In this document: positions 15,008 to 23,240 of the stretch, piece by piece | How the letters are laid out: every line of letters begins with the position of its first letter | Numbering within the stretch: position 1 is the stretch's first letter | Origin: Nocardia takedensis NBRC 100417 | GTDB taxonomy: Bacteria > Actinomycetota > Actinomycetes > Mycobacteriales > Mycobacteriaceae | Assembly (NCBI RefSeq): GCF_000308695.1 | Contig: NZ_BAGG01000105.1 | Location: 1 to 48,690, forward strand | Reading direction: 5' to 3' | Length of the DNA stretch: 48,690 nt | Notes under the pieces: model-generated | Databases searched by the model: none | Seen by the model: only the letters and a program-made list of their open reading frames with translations | What the model was told of the DNA's origin: nothing | Program-made: the position numbers and the translations under genes

Positions 15008-18000
15008 CGACTCACCGCGACCTCGGTCGGCACACCGAGATCCACCGCGCCCTTGGCCTTTCCGTCCAACGCCGAGAGCAGATCCGCGACGAACTGGAGC
15101 AGTTGGACATCGCGCACCCGGTTCGCGCCGACACTGTCCTCCACCCGCGGCAACGGCAACTGCACCACACCGCTGGCCGCCTTGTAGGACGCGCTCGGAT
15201 AGATCCGCTTGAGCCGGAGCTGTTTGGAATCGGGCAGATTCAGCAGCGGCGAGATCTTCAACGTGGTGCCGACGACCGCGATCTCGGTGATCTCGTAACT
15301 GCGTGCCAACAGCCGCAGCTTTGCCACCGACACCAGACGGCCCACCTCCACCGGCAGCGGTCCGTAACGGTCGACCAGTTCCTCCACCACCGCGGCCAGC
15401 GCCGAATCGTCCTGCGCAGCAGCCAGTTTGCGGTAGCCCTCCAAGCGCAGCCGATCGCTGGCGATGTAGTCGGGCGGGATGTGCGCGTCCACCGGGAGAT
15501 CGATACGGACCTCCTTGACCTCCTCGGTGGTGATCGGCTGACCGTCCGCGGCGGCGCGATACGCCTCCACCGCCTCACCGACCAACCGCACATACAGGTC
15601 GAAGCCGACACCCGCGACGTGACCCGACTGCTCCGCGCCGAGCACGTTGCCCGCGCCGCGGATCTCGAGATCCTTCATCGCCACCGCCATACCCGCGCCC
15701 AGATCGGAATTCTGCGCGATCGTGGCCAACCGGTCGTAGGCGGTCTCGGTCAGCGGCTTCTCCGGCGGATACAGGAAATAGGCGTAGCCGCGCTCCCGAC
15801 TACGACCCACCCGCCCGCGCAACTGGTGCAACTGCGACAAGCCGAGATTGTCGGCACGCTCCACGAGCAAGGTGTTCGCGTTGGAGATGTCCAGGCCGGT
15901 CTCGATGATCGTCGTGCACACCAGTACGTCGAACTCGCGCTGCCAGAAGCCCTGCACGGTCCGCTCGAGCATGTCCTCGTTCATCTGCCCGTGCGCCACC
16001 ACCACCCGCGCCTCCGGGACCAACTCACGAATCCGCTTGGCCGCCTTGTCGATCGAGGACACCCGATTGTGCACGTAGAAGACCTGGCCGTCCCGCAGCA
16101 GTTCCCGGCGGATCGCGGCGGTGACCTGCTTGTCGTTGTACCCGCCGACATAGGTGAGCACCGGATGGCGCTCCTCCGGCGGCGTCAGGATCGTCGACAT
16201 CTCCCGGATGCCGGCGAGACTCATCTCCAAGGTGCGCGGAATCGGCGTCGCCGACATGGTCAGCACATCGACGTGCGTGCGCAGCGCCTTGATGTGCTCC
16301 TTGTGCTCGACACCGAAACGCTGCTCCTCGTCCACGACCACCAGACCGAGGTTCTTCCAACGCACGCCCGTCTGCAACAACCGGTGCGTCCCGACGACGA
16401 TGTCCACCGACCCGTCGGCCATACCCTCGAGCACCTGCCGTGACTCGGCCGGATCGGTGAAACGCGACAACCCCTTCACCGTCACCGGGAACCCCGCCAC
16501 CCGCTCGGCGAAGGTCTGCAGATGCTGCTGGGCCAACAGCGTCGTCGGCACCAACACGACCACCTGCCTGCCGTCCTGCACCGCCTTGAACGCCGCGCGC
16601 ACCGCGATCTCGGTCTTGCCGTAGCCGACGTCACCGCACACCACCCGGTCCATCGGCACCGGCTTCTCCATATCGGATTTCACCTCGGCGATGGCCGTCA
16701 TCTGATCGACGGTCTCGGTGAACGCGAACGCGTCCTCCATCTCCTTCTGCCACGGCGTATCCGGGCCGAACGCGTGACCGGGCGCGGCCTGACGGGCCGC
16801 GTACAACTGCACCAACTCGCCCGCGATCTCACGAACCGCCTTGCGCGCTTTGCGTTTCGTGTTCGCCCAATCCGACCCGCCCAACTTGGACAGACTCGGC
16901 ATCTCCCCGCCCACATACCGGGACAACTGATCCAACGACTCCATCGGCACGAACAACCGGTCACCCGGCTGGCCGCGCTTACCCGGGGCGTACTCGATGA
17001 CCAGGTACTCGCGGCGCGCGCCACCCACCGTGCGCTCGATCATCTCCACGAAACGGCCGATGCCGTGCTGATCGTGCACCACCATGTCACCGGCCGTCAG
17101 CGCCAGCGGATCGACCTGATTGCGCCGCTTGGCGGGCAGACGCTTGCCCTCGCCCGGCGCCGTCACCCGATTACCCGTCAGATCCGACTCCGCGACCACC
17201 ACCAGACCGGCGTCATCGAAGATCACGCCGTCGTGCAACGACCCGCACAGCACGCCCACCACCCCGGCGACCGGTTCCGCGCCCGCCTCCAACACCGCCG
17301 CGGGCACCTCGGCATCGGCCAGACGCTCCAAGATGCGCGCCGCGGTGCCGTGCCCCGCGACCACCACCACCGCGCGGCCACCCGTCGTCACATGCGCGCG
17401 CAACGACGCGAAGATCGTCGCCACCAACTCCTCGGACCCACGCGCGGCGGGCCCGGCCAACATCGGCAGCACCACCTCCGACGGATCACCCGAGGTCAAC
17501 GGGCTGACAGTCCACCACGGCAACCCCAGGCGATCGGCGCTCCCGTGGATATCGGGCAGCCCCCGATACCCCGAAGCCGCCAGATCCAGCCCGTGCCCGC
17601 CCAACGGCGCCGCGCCACCGAAAGAAGCCGCCGTCCACGACGCCTCCAAGAACTCCTCCCCCGTCCGCACCAGATCCGCGGCACGCGTACGGATCTTCTC
17701 CGGATCGCACAACAGCAGATGCGCCCCCACCGGCAACACCTCCGTCAACAACCGCAGCTCCCCCGGTTGCAGCACCGGCAACAGCGCCTCCATCCCCTCC
17801 ACCGGGATGCCCTCGGCCAACTTCTCCAACATCTCGACCAACGCCGCGTCCGCCGCGTTGTCCGCCGCCACCACCGCCGCGCGCTCCCGCACCGCCTCGG
17901 TCAGCAACAACTCCCGACACGGCGGCGCCACCACCGCGTCCACCGCCACCTCCGGCAACGACCGCTGATCCGCCACCGAGAACGGCCGCAACTCGGTGAC

Positions 18001-18621
18001 CTCGTCACCCCAGAACTCGACACGCACCGGATGATCCGCCGTGGGCGGAAACACATCCAAGATCCCGCCGCGCACCGCGAACTCACCGCGCTTACCCACC
18101 ATGTCGACCCGCGAATACGCGAACTCCACCAGCCGCGAGAGCAATTCGTCGAAATCGAACTCCGCCCCGATCCGCAACACGATCGGCTCGATATCGCCCA
18201 ACCCCGCCGCCATAGGCTGCATCAACGACCGCACCGTGGTCACCACCACCCGCAATGGCTCCCCGAACACCGCGTCCTCCGGATGCGCCAACCGCCGCAA
18301 CACCGCCAACCGCCGCCCGACCGTATCCGCCCCCGGCGACAACCGCTCGTGCGGCAGCGTCTCCCACGACGGGAACTGCGCCACCCCGTCACCCAGGATC
18401 TCGGTCAACTCGACCGCGAGATCACCCGCCTCCCGCCCCGTGGCCGTCACCACCACCACCGGCTTCGACGCCGCCACCGTCGCCGCCACGAACGCCCGCC
18501 CCGCCGCGGGCGCCACCAACTCCACCGACGACTTCCCCACCAACTCGGCAACCGTCCGCAAACCGATATCGGCACTGGCCGCCGCGGCCAGCCCGGCGAG
18601 AGGTGGACGGTGGGACGACAT
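15004..18621 (-). CDS. mfd: Transcription-repair coupling factor
   Basis: Mfd, a 1205-residue ATP-dependent DNA translocase that removes RNA polymerase stalled at lesions and recruits UvrA. Order of domains: UvrB-like N-terminal module (FPSWETLPHERLSPGADTVG), species-specific middle region, RNA-polymerase-interaction domain (GDMVVHDQHGIGRFVEM), RecG-like helicase motor with Walker A GDVGYGKTEIAVRAAF, Walker B VVDEEQRFGVEHKEH, motif III TMSATPIPRTL and motif VI QLHQLRGRVGRSRERGYAYF, then the TRCF C-terminal domain. I start at ATG 18621, six bases behind AGGAG; a GTG five codons earlier overlaps that site. It is followed by mazG with a four-base overlap, and its upstream region carries an unusual tandem repeat array. 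Confidence 0.99.
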   Translation of the reverse strand: MSSHRPPLAGLAAAASADIGLRTVAELVGKSSVELVAPAAGRAFVAATVAASKPVVVVTATGREAGDLAVELTEILGDGVAQFPSWETLPHERLSPGADTVGRRLAVLRRLAHPEDAVFGEPLRVVVTTVRSLMQPMAAGLGDIEPIVLRIGAEFDFDELLSRLVEFAYSRVDMVGKRGEFAVRGGILDVFPPTADHPVRVEFWGDEVTELRPFSVADQRSLPEVAVDAVVAPPCRELLLTEAVRERAAVVAADNAADAALVEMLEKLAEGIPVEGMEALLPVLQPGELRLLTEVLPVGAHLLLCDPEKIRTRAADLVRTGEEFLEASWTAASFGGAAPLGGHGLDLAASGYRGLPDIHGSADRLGLPWWTVSPLTSGDPSEVVLPMLAGPAARGSEELVATIFASLRAHVTTGGRAVVVVAGHGTAARILERLADAEVPAAVLEAGAEPVAGVVGVLCGSLHDGVIFDDAGLVVVAESDLTGNRVTAPGEGKRLPAKRRNQVDPLALTAGDMVVHDQHGIGRFVEMIERTVGGARREYLVIEYAPGKRGQPGDRLFVPMESLDQLSRYVGGEMPSLSKLGGSDWANTKRKARKAVREIAGELVQLYAARQAAPGHAFGPDTPWQKEMEDAFAFTETVDQMTAIAEVKSDMEKPVPMDRVVCGDVGYGKTEIAVRAAFKAVQDGRQVVVLVPTTLLAQQHLQTFAERVAGFPVTVKGLSRFTDPAESRQVLEGMADGSVDIVVGTHRLLQTGVRWKNLGLVVVDEEQRFGVEHKEHIKALRTHVDVLTMSATPIPRTLEMSLAGIREMSTILTPPEERHPVLTYVGGYNDKQVTAAIRRELLRDGQVFYVHNRVSSIDKAAKRIRELVPEARVVVAHGQMNEDMLERTVQGFWQREFDVLVCTTIIETGLDISNANTLLVERADNLGLSQLHQLRGRVGRSRERGYAYFLYPPEKPLTETAYDRLATIAQNSDLGAGMAVAMKDLEIRGAGNVLGAEQSGHVAGVGFDLYVRLVGEAVEAYRAAADGQPITTEEVKEVRIDLPVDAHIPPDYIASDRLRLEGYRKLAAAQDDSALAAVVEELVDRYGPLPVEVGRLVSVAKLRLLARSYEITEIAVVGTTLKISPLLNLPDSKQLRLKRIYPSASYKAASGVVQLPLPRVEDSVGANRVRDVQLLQFVADLLSALDGKAKGAVDLGVPTEVAVSR

Positions 18622-18730
18622 CGAAGACTCCTGCACTCCGGCGGGGGATTGACCAGCGCACCGAGTCTAGTTGGGGAGAGTTTCGGGGCGGAGGGGTGGG
18701 CATGAGGGAGTCGGTGGACTGATCGAAGTG

Positions 18731-19062
18731 AGTTGCTGGACTGCTCGGGGGAGTCGCTCAGCTGCCCCGGGGGGTGGGAAGTTGCGGGAGTGCTTCGGAG
18801 GGCGGGAGCTGGTGGACTACCCCGGGGCCGGGGTTGCTGGACTACGCAGGGGCGGGAAGCTGCCGGACCACCCAGGAGGGCGAAGTCCCCGAATTGCCCG
18901 GCAGACCAGCCGCCGCCGCCCCCCGGGAGGCCGCAGCCGCCGAACCAGCCCGAAGGCCGGAAGCCGCTCGACTACTCGGAGACCGCAGTCACCGACTCGC
19001 GCGGGGAGCGGGGCTTGCCGAATGGAGGGGGCTGGGAGTTGCCGGATTACGGGTCTCAGGGC
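18731..19062. repeat. Degenerate ~26-bp tandem repeat array
   Basis: About twelve to thirteen imperfect units with approximate consensus AGYTGCYGGACTACYC followed by a G-rich tail. Unit starts are near 18731, 18760, 18780, 18807, 18832, 18858, 18884, 18908, 18935, 18962, 18987, 19013 and 19037, giving steps mostly of 24-27 bases. The second unit appears shortened. Best-preserved units are 18807-18883. The array sits about 110 bases upstream of the mfd start. It resembles a diverged minisatellite or VNTR. No spacer structure of a CRISPR is present. Confidence 0.7.
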
Positions 19063-19083
19063 GGTGTACCCGGTGTCTATTGG

Positions 19084-19232
19084 CCGCGACTCCGTCGCGG
19101 CGGGTTCGCGGCCCCTTATGTCTCGTCGGCCGGCGGGCGAGACTCGCGCCTTCGGCGCATGCGCTTCGCCCGCCGGCCGACGAGACGGCCGCGAACGTCG
19201 CTCGTCGGGCTCGCTCCCGAGTGGGGGACGTG
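19084..19232 (+). repeat. Structured palindromic element, copy A
   Basis: Order of parts: small hairpin 19084-19100 (6-bp stem, loop CTCCG); outer stem left arm 19104-19113; six-base bulge CCTTAT 19114-19119; perfect 21-bp inner stem (19120-19140 with 19166-19186); 25-base loop 19141-19165, itself able to form GCGCC-TTC-GGCGC; outer stem right arm 19187-19196; tail 19197-19232 rich in TCGCTCGTCGGGCTCGC. The whole can fold into one long hairpin. Copy C at 19611-19748 is the same element inverted. Confidence 0.8.
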
Positions 19233-19314
19233 AGGTGGTGATGTTGCTTGTGGGTTTGCCGGGCAGGGCAGCGTGTGGCGGTGATGTTGCCTGGGGGGTG
19301 TACCTAGTGGTCAC

Positions 19315-19397
19315 GTTTGTGGCCGGACGGTTCGCCCGCTGGGCGACGGGACGGTCACGAATGTCGCTCGTCGGGCTCGCTCCCGAGTGGGGACGTG
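19315..19397 (+). repeat. Structured palindromic element, reduced copy B
   Basis: A short derivative in the same orientation as copy A. Outer stem 19315-19324 with 19353-19362 pairs with three G-T wobbles. The long inner stem and conserved loop are missing and replaced by a small perfect hairpin (TCGCCC-GCT-GGGCGA, 19332-19346). The tail 19363-19397 is nearly identical to the tail of copy A, and similarity continues some 30 bases beyond. Confidence 0.6.
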
Positions 19398-19610
19398 GGG
19401 TGGTGTTGGTGCTTGTGGGGTTACCGGTCGCGGTGGGGTCGGATGGGCGTGGCCTGTGGGTTTGCCATGGCCGGGAGACGTGCCGTGATGCCGATCATGG
19501 GGTTTACGGTGGCGGTGGCGTGTGCGGCACGAGATCGCCTGGGAGTCAGGCGGAACTCCACCGGCGTCCGCGAACCTGCGATCGTGCCTCTCCGCTGCTA
19601 CCGGACCACG

Positions 19611-19748
19611 CCGGAGCGAGCCCGACGAGCGACCGGTTCGCGGCCGTCTCGTGGCTCAGTGGTCGAAGCGCATGCGCCGCAGGCGCGAGTCTCGATCGCT
19701 GAGCCGCGAGACATAAGGGGCCGCGAACCCGCCGCGCCGGAGGCGCGG
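19611..19748 (-). repeat. Structured palindromic element, copy C (inverted)
   Basis: Inverted relative to copy A. Outer stem 19636-19645 with 19719-19728 is identical to A, the 25-base loop 19667-19691 differs from A at one base, and the bulge ATAAGG (19713-19718) is the complement of A's. The 21-bp inner arms (19646-19666 with 19692-19712) differ clearly from those of A but still pair, with three G-T wobbles in the plus-strand RNA. The terminal hairpin 19732-19748 has a G-C pair where A has A-T. It abuts the 3' end of the TetR gene. Confidence 0.8.
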
Positions 19749-19755
19749 CAAGATG

Positions 19756-20403
19756 TCACGGCACGTAGCGGCGTAGGCGTCTTGCGGCGAATTCGCGGAA
19801 GTACGAGAGCTTTTCGGTGGGGACGATGCTGGGGAGCAGGAAGTACCAGGCGCGTTCCATGCGGGTGGCCATCTGGTCGATGGACTCCGTGCCGACGGCG
19901 ACGATGTGCACGCCCGCGGTGATCTCCTGGAGCAGCAGGCCGATGGTCTCGGGCTCGAGCTCGGCTTCCAGATCGCCTTGGGCTATGGCTCGTTCGGCGA
20001 GGACGCGGTAGGTGTCGCCCCAGGTCTTGGCGATGTTGTCGCCTTGGGCGCCGCGATAGTCGCCGATCTGGTGGGTGAGTTTGAGCATCGCGCCGACCAT
20101 GGGGTCGTTCATGGAGAGGTCGGCCACCACATAAGTGATGCCGATGCACGCCTCCAGCGCGGGCACCCGGGGGTCGAAGAAACCCTGGCACGAGCCGACC
20201 AGGCGTTCGTTGCCCTGGTCGACCACGGCTCGTGCGAGCTCTTCCTTCGAGCCGAAGTGAAAGTACAAGGCGCCCTTGGTCACGTTCGACTGCGCGATGA
20301 TCTCGCTCAGGCTCGCATTCGCATATCCCAAGCGCAGAAAGACATCGGCAGCGCCCGCGAGGACGGAATCGCGCGTGATCTCCGCGCGCGCTTGCCTAGC
20401 CAT
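19756..20403 (-). CDS. ScbR/ArpA-type TetR regulator (gamma-butyrolactone receptor-like)
   Basis: A 215-residue TetR-family repressor. The N-terminal HTH is ASLSEIIAQSNVTKGALYFHFGSKEELARAVV split over residues 29-60, and the G-A-L-Y-F-H-F recognition segment with the following K-E-E-L is typical of ScbR/ArpA receptors. The ligand-domain Trp in KTWGDTYRVLAERAIAQGDL and the C-terminal ERAWYFLLPSIV also fit this group. Such proteins release DNA on binding gamma-butyrolactone-like signals and control secondary metabolism and often themselves. No butyrolactone synthase (AfsA-like) lies in the window, so it is an orphan here. A direct repeat upstream (20446-20474) is a candidate operator. It is unclear what genes it controls. 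Confidence 0.83.
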   Translation of the reverse strand: MARQARAEITRDSVLAGAADVFLRLGYANASLSEIIAQSNVTKGALYFHFGSKEELARAVVDQGNERLVGSCQGFFDPRVPALEACIGITYVVADLSMNDPMVGAMLKLTHQIGDYRGAQGDNIAKTWGDTYRVLAERAIAQGDLEAELEPETIGLLLQEITAGVHIVAVGTESIDQMATRMERAWYFLLPSIVPTEKLSYFREFAARRLRRYVP

Positions 20404-20445
20404 CAGATCCGCCTGTCATTTTCTTGAACCCAGCCATCCTGAAGT

Positions 20446-20474
20446 AGACCGACATCCCGAACCAAGACCGACAT
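20446..20474 (-). promoter_or_regulatory. Direct repeat, candidate autoregulatory operator
   Basis: AGACCGACAT occurs at 20446-20455 and again at 20465-20474, 19 bases apart, with flanking CCGAAC/CCGCCGAAC also similar. It lies about 45-70 bases upstream of the ScbR-like start. Its placement suits an autoregulatory site, but it is a direct rather than an inverted repeat, unlike the classic butyrolactone-receptor operator. Confidence 0.4.
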
Positions 20475-20588
20475 ACCGCCGAACAGCACCCAGAGGATGC
20501 GTGAACGGTACCATCACGTGCTCGCGCGATAACCAATTCGAGCATTCGGCCTGCGCTTCCATCGCAATTCGGTGGTTAACGGCGGGCC

Positions 20589-21323
20589 TCACTCGCCGCC
20601 GGCCGTCGGCCACTCCGAATCGAGTTGCGGGTCGGCCTCGAGATGGCTGAGCCCGTTCCAGCACAGGTTCACCAAATGGGCTGCCACAACCTCTTTGGGC
20701 GGTGTGCGGACGTCGAGCCACCACGTGGCGGCGGTGGACACCATGCCGACGAGGGCTTGGGCGTAGAGGCCGGCGAGGCTGGTGTCGAAGTCGCGGCGGT
20801 CGAAGTCGCCCGCGAGGATGTGGGCGACCTGGTTGGTGGCCTCGTTGAGCAGGCTGGAGTAGCGGCCGCCGTCGGTGGCGGCGGGTTGGTCGCGGACCAG
20901 GATCCGGAATCCGTCGGTGCGTTCCTCGATGTAGGTGAGCAGTGCGAGGGCGACCTGTTCGAGGCGCACCCGCGACCGGTTCTGGGTGAGCGAGGAAGTG
21001 ATCATGTCGAGCAGCATCGACATCTCGCGGTCGACGACGACGGCGTAGAGCCCTTCCTTGCCGCCGAAGTGTTCGTACACCACGGGTTTGGAGACCTGGG
21101 CGCGTTGGGCGATCTCCTCGATGGAGGTGGCCTCGTAGCCCCGTTCGGCGAACAGCGCGCGCCCGATCTCGATGAGTTGCTGACGCCGCTGGGTGCCGGT
21201 CATCCGCAGGCGGGGCGCGGGGGTGCGGCGGCCTTTGTCGCCCGCGCCGGGATCGACGGCTTCGGTGCGGGTCGCGGAGGCGGTGTCGGCTCGTCCGCGA
21301 CCGGCCCCGGACGGGTCAGCCAT
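20589..21323 (-). CDS. TetR family transcriptional regulator
   Basis: TetR repressor with the HTH at ERGYEATSIEEIAQRAQVSK followed by PVVYEHFGGKEGLYAVVVD; the C-terminal ligand domain includes TDGFRILVRDQPA and an unusual Trp pair TAATWWLDVRTPP. As I recall it, mycobacteria have a TetR (Rv1019) at the same place between mfd and glmU, so this is probably its counterpart and the ScbR-like gene is the addition. From ATG 21323 the protein has 244 residues with a flexible 40-residue N-terminal tail rich in Arg, Gly and Ala. An internal ATG at 21203 would give 204 residues, nearer the Rv1019 length; neither has a strong ribosome site. Target genes and ligand are unknown. Confidence 0.85.
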   Translation of the reverse strand: MADPSGAGRGRADTASATRTEAVDPGAGDKGRRTPAPRLRMTGTQRRQQLIEIGRALFAERGYEATSIEEIAQRAQVSKPVVYEHFGGKEGLYAVVVDREMSMLLDMITSSLTQNRSRVRLEQVALALLTYIEERTDGFRILVRDQPAATDGGRYSSLLNEATNQVAHILAGDFDRRDFDTSLAGLYAQALVGMVSTAATWWLDVRTPPKEVVAAHLVNLCWNGLSHLEADPQLDSEWPTAGGE

Positions 21324-21564
21324 GGTTCGCGGGGGTCGGTCGTCGCTCGGTGCGGTGATGTGCGCGCATGTGTGCCTCCCTGCACGGAGAGTACCGTTCT
21401 GCGACAACTGTTCCAGACAGCTCCGACCTCGGGAGCGCCGGCCCGGCGCACCGGGGATATAACGGGTCGGCGGGCTAGCTCGACGTGAGGCCGGGTCTCG
21501 TGCGAGTATTCATCCCGTGCCGTGGGCGCAGCGGCGGATTCGCAGAGGTCCGCCGGTGTGGCGA

Positions 21565-21635
21565 TCCGCCGTAGTGTAATGGCAGCACCTCTGATTTTGG
21601 TTCAGATAGTTCAGGTTCGAGTCCTGGCGGCGGAG
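21565..21635 (+). tRNA. tRNA-Gln (anticodon TTG)
   Basis: Acceptor arms TCCGCCG (21565-21571) and CGGCGGA (21628-21634) pair perfectly and are followed by discriminator G. The anticodon stem TCTGA/TCAGA encloses loop TTTTGGT, giving anticodon TTG for CAA. The T-loop is TTCGAGT. CCA is not encoded in full. It lies about 115 bases upstream of glmU in the same direction, as in related actinobacteria. Confidence 0.95.
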
Positions 21636-21749
21636 CACACCGGCACGATGGCCTATCGTTGGCCGCGCACATCGCCGACCACAGCCACACCACAGCGCTG
21701 ACCGAGCACGAAGCCGCCGACCACGATGACAGGCAGCCGAGGGAGATCC

Positions 21750-23240
21750 ATGCCACAGCAGACCGCCGTCGTCGTTCTCGCCGCCGGAGCCGGAACGCGA
21801 ATGCGGTCGAAGACCCCGAAAGTGCTGCATTCGCTGGCCGGTCGGAGCATGCTCGCGCACGCGCTGCATGCGGCGAACGAGATCGACCCCGCATATCTGA
21901 TCACCGTGGTGGGCCACGACCGGGAGCAGGTGGGTGCCGCGGTCCGCGCCGTCGCCGCCGACCTGGGCCGTGAGATCACACCCGCCCTCCAGGAGCAGCA
22001 ACTCGGCACCGGTCACGCGGTCCAGTGCGCCCTGGCGTCCCTGCCGGCCGATTTCACCGGCGACCTGCTCGTCACCTCGGCCGATGTGCCGTTGCTCGAC
22101 GGGCACACCTTGAGCGCGCTGCTCGATGAGCATCGCAGCTACTCCCCGCGCTCGGCGGTCACCGTGCTGACGTTCGTCCCATCCGATCCGAACGGGTACG
22201 GCCGCATCATCCGCGACGCCCAGGGCGGTATCGCGGAAATCGTGGAGCACGCCGACGCCACCCCGGAACAGAGCGCGTTGACCGAGGTCAACTCGGGTGT
22301 GTACGCGTTCGACGCCGAGGTGCTGCGCGCCATGATCGGCCGCTTGTCGACGGCCAACGCCCAGCACGAGTTGTACTTGACCGACGTCCTGCGGTTGGCC
22401 CGCGAGGCGGGTCATCCGGTGCACGGCGCACGCTTGGTGGACGCGGCGAAGGTGACCGGCGTCAACGATCGCGTGCAGTTGTCGCAGGCCACCCGCACGC
22501 TGAACCGCTACATCCTGGAACGGCACATGCGCGCGGGCGTGACGGTCGTGGATCCGGCCACCACCTGGGTCGACGTGAACGTGCGGATCGGGCGGGACGC
22601 GGTGCTGCGGCCGGGTGTCCAGTTGTTCGGCGACACGGTCGTCGGCGAGGACGCCGAGATCGGGCCCGACAGCACGTTGACCGACGTCACGGTGGGTGAC
22701 GGGGCGCGGGTGGTGCGCACGCACGGCGAGGGCGCGTCCATCGGACCGGGCGCCACCATCGGCCCCTACTCGTATCTGCGTCCGGGCACGATGGTCGGTG
22801 AATCCGGCAAGCTGGGCGCGTTCGTGGAGACCAAGAACGCCTCGATCGGGGCGCATTCGAAGGTGCCGCATCTGACCTACGTCGGGGACGCGACGATCGG
22901 TGAGTATAGCAACATCGGCGCGTCCAGCGTTTTCGTCAACTACGACGGGGTACGCAAACATCACACGGTCGTCGGGTCGCACGTGCGGACCGGCAGTGAC
23001 ACGATGTTCATCGCACCGGTGACGGTGGGTGACGGCGCCTATACGGCGGCGGGTACTGTACTGCGCAGAAGCGTTCCGCCCGGAGCCCTGGCGGTGTCCG
23101 GCGGTCCGCAGAAGAACATCGAGGGCTGGGTGCAGCGTCAACGTCCGGACACGGACGCGGCGCGCGCGGCGGCAGCCGCACTGTCGGCGGCCGAGGAGAC
23201 AAACGGTCGGGTACCAGAGCAAAAGGATGGCAAACAGTAG
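21750..23240 (+). CDS. glmU: Bifunctional GlcN-1-P acetyltransferase / GlcNAc-1-P uridyltransferase
   Basis: GlmU makes UDP-GlcNAc for peptidoglycan and other polymers in two steps: acetylation of GlcN-1-P, then uridylylation. The 496-residue protein has the N-terminal pyrophosphorylase signature VVLAAGAGTRMRSKTPKVLH, the UTP/sugar loops EQQLGTGHAV and TSADVPLL, and a C-terminal left-handed beta-helix with hexapeptide repeats ending in the acetyl-CoA site (YTAAGTVLRRSVPPGALAVS). KVPHLTYVGDATIGEYSNIG carries the acetyltransferase His and metal residues. ATG 21750 follows GAGGGAG. Its TAG stop overlaps the GTG start of prs by one base, so the two are tightly coupled. Confidence 0.99.
   Translation: MPQQTAVVVLAAGAGTRMRSKTPKVLHSLAGRSMLAHALHAANEIDPAYLITVVGHDREQVGAAVRAVAADLGREITPALQEQQLGTGHAVQCALASLPADFTGDLLVTSADVPLLDGHTLSALLDEHRSYSPRSAVTVLTFVPSDPNGYGRIIRDAQGGIAEIVEHADATPEQSALTEVNSGVYAFDAEVLRAMIGRLSTANAQHELYLTDVLRLAREAGHPVHGARLVDAAKVTGVNDRVQLSQATRTLNRYILERHMRAGVTVVDPATTWVDVNVRIGRDAVLRPGVQLFGDTVVGEDAEIGPDSTLTDVTVGDGARVVRTHGEGASIGPGATIGPYSYLRPGTMVGESGKLGAFVETKNASIGAHSKVPHLTYVGDATIGEYSNIGASSVFVNYDGVRKHHTVVGSHVRTGSDTMFIAPVTVGDGAYTAAGTVLRRSVPPGALAVSGGPQKNIEGWVQRQRPDTDAARAAAAALSAAEETNGRVPEQKDGKQ

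Larger units (their letters stand above)
18622..19755. other. 1.1 kb gene-free, repeat-filled region upstream of mfd
   Basis: No coding gene is supported here. Several long overlapping frames exist on both strands, but they arise from GC-rich repeats, lack recognisable products and disagree with one another. The region holds a degenerate ~26-bp tandem array (18731-19062) and three related palindromic elements, listed separately. The 3' end of the last element lies seven bases from the stop of the TetR gene. The mfd promoter must lie in its left part. Confidence 0.75.

Noticed and set aside
16522..18705. Very long plus-strand frame antisense to mfd
   Set aside because: Composition is His/Arg/Gln-rich without any motif, and the opposite strand encodes a full-length Mfd; it is a GC-bias shadow.
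18731..19062. CRISPR array
   Set aside because: Units follow directly on one another without spacers, are poorly conserved, and no cas genes are present.
18671..19702. Possible protein-coding gene in the repeat region
   Set aside because: Frames run straight through the tandem array and the palindromes; the apparent similarity between translations of copies A and C is a result of repeated DNA.
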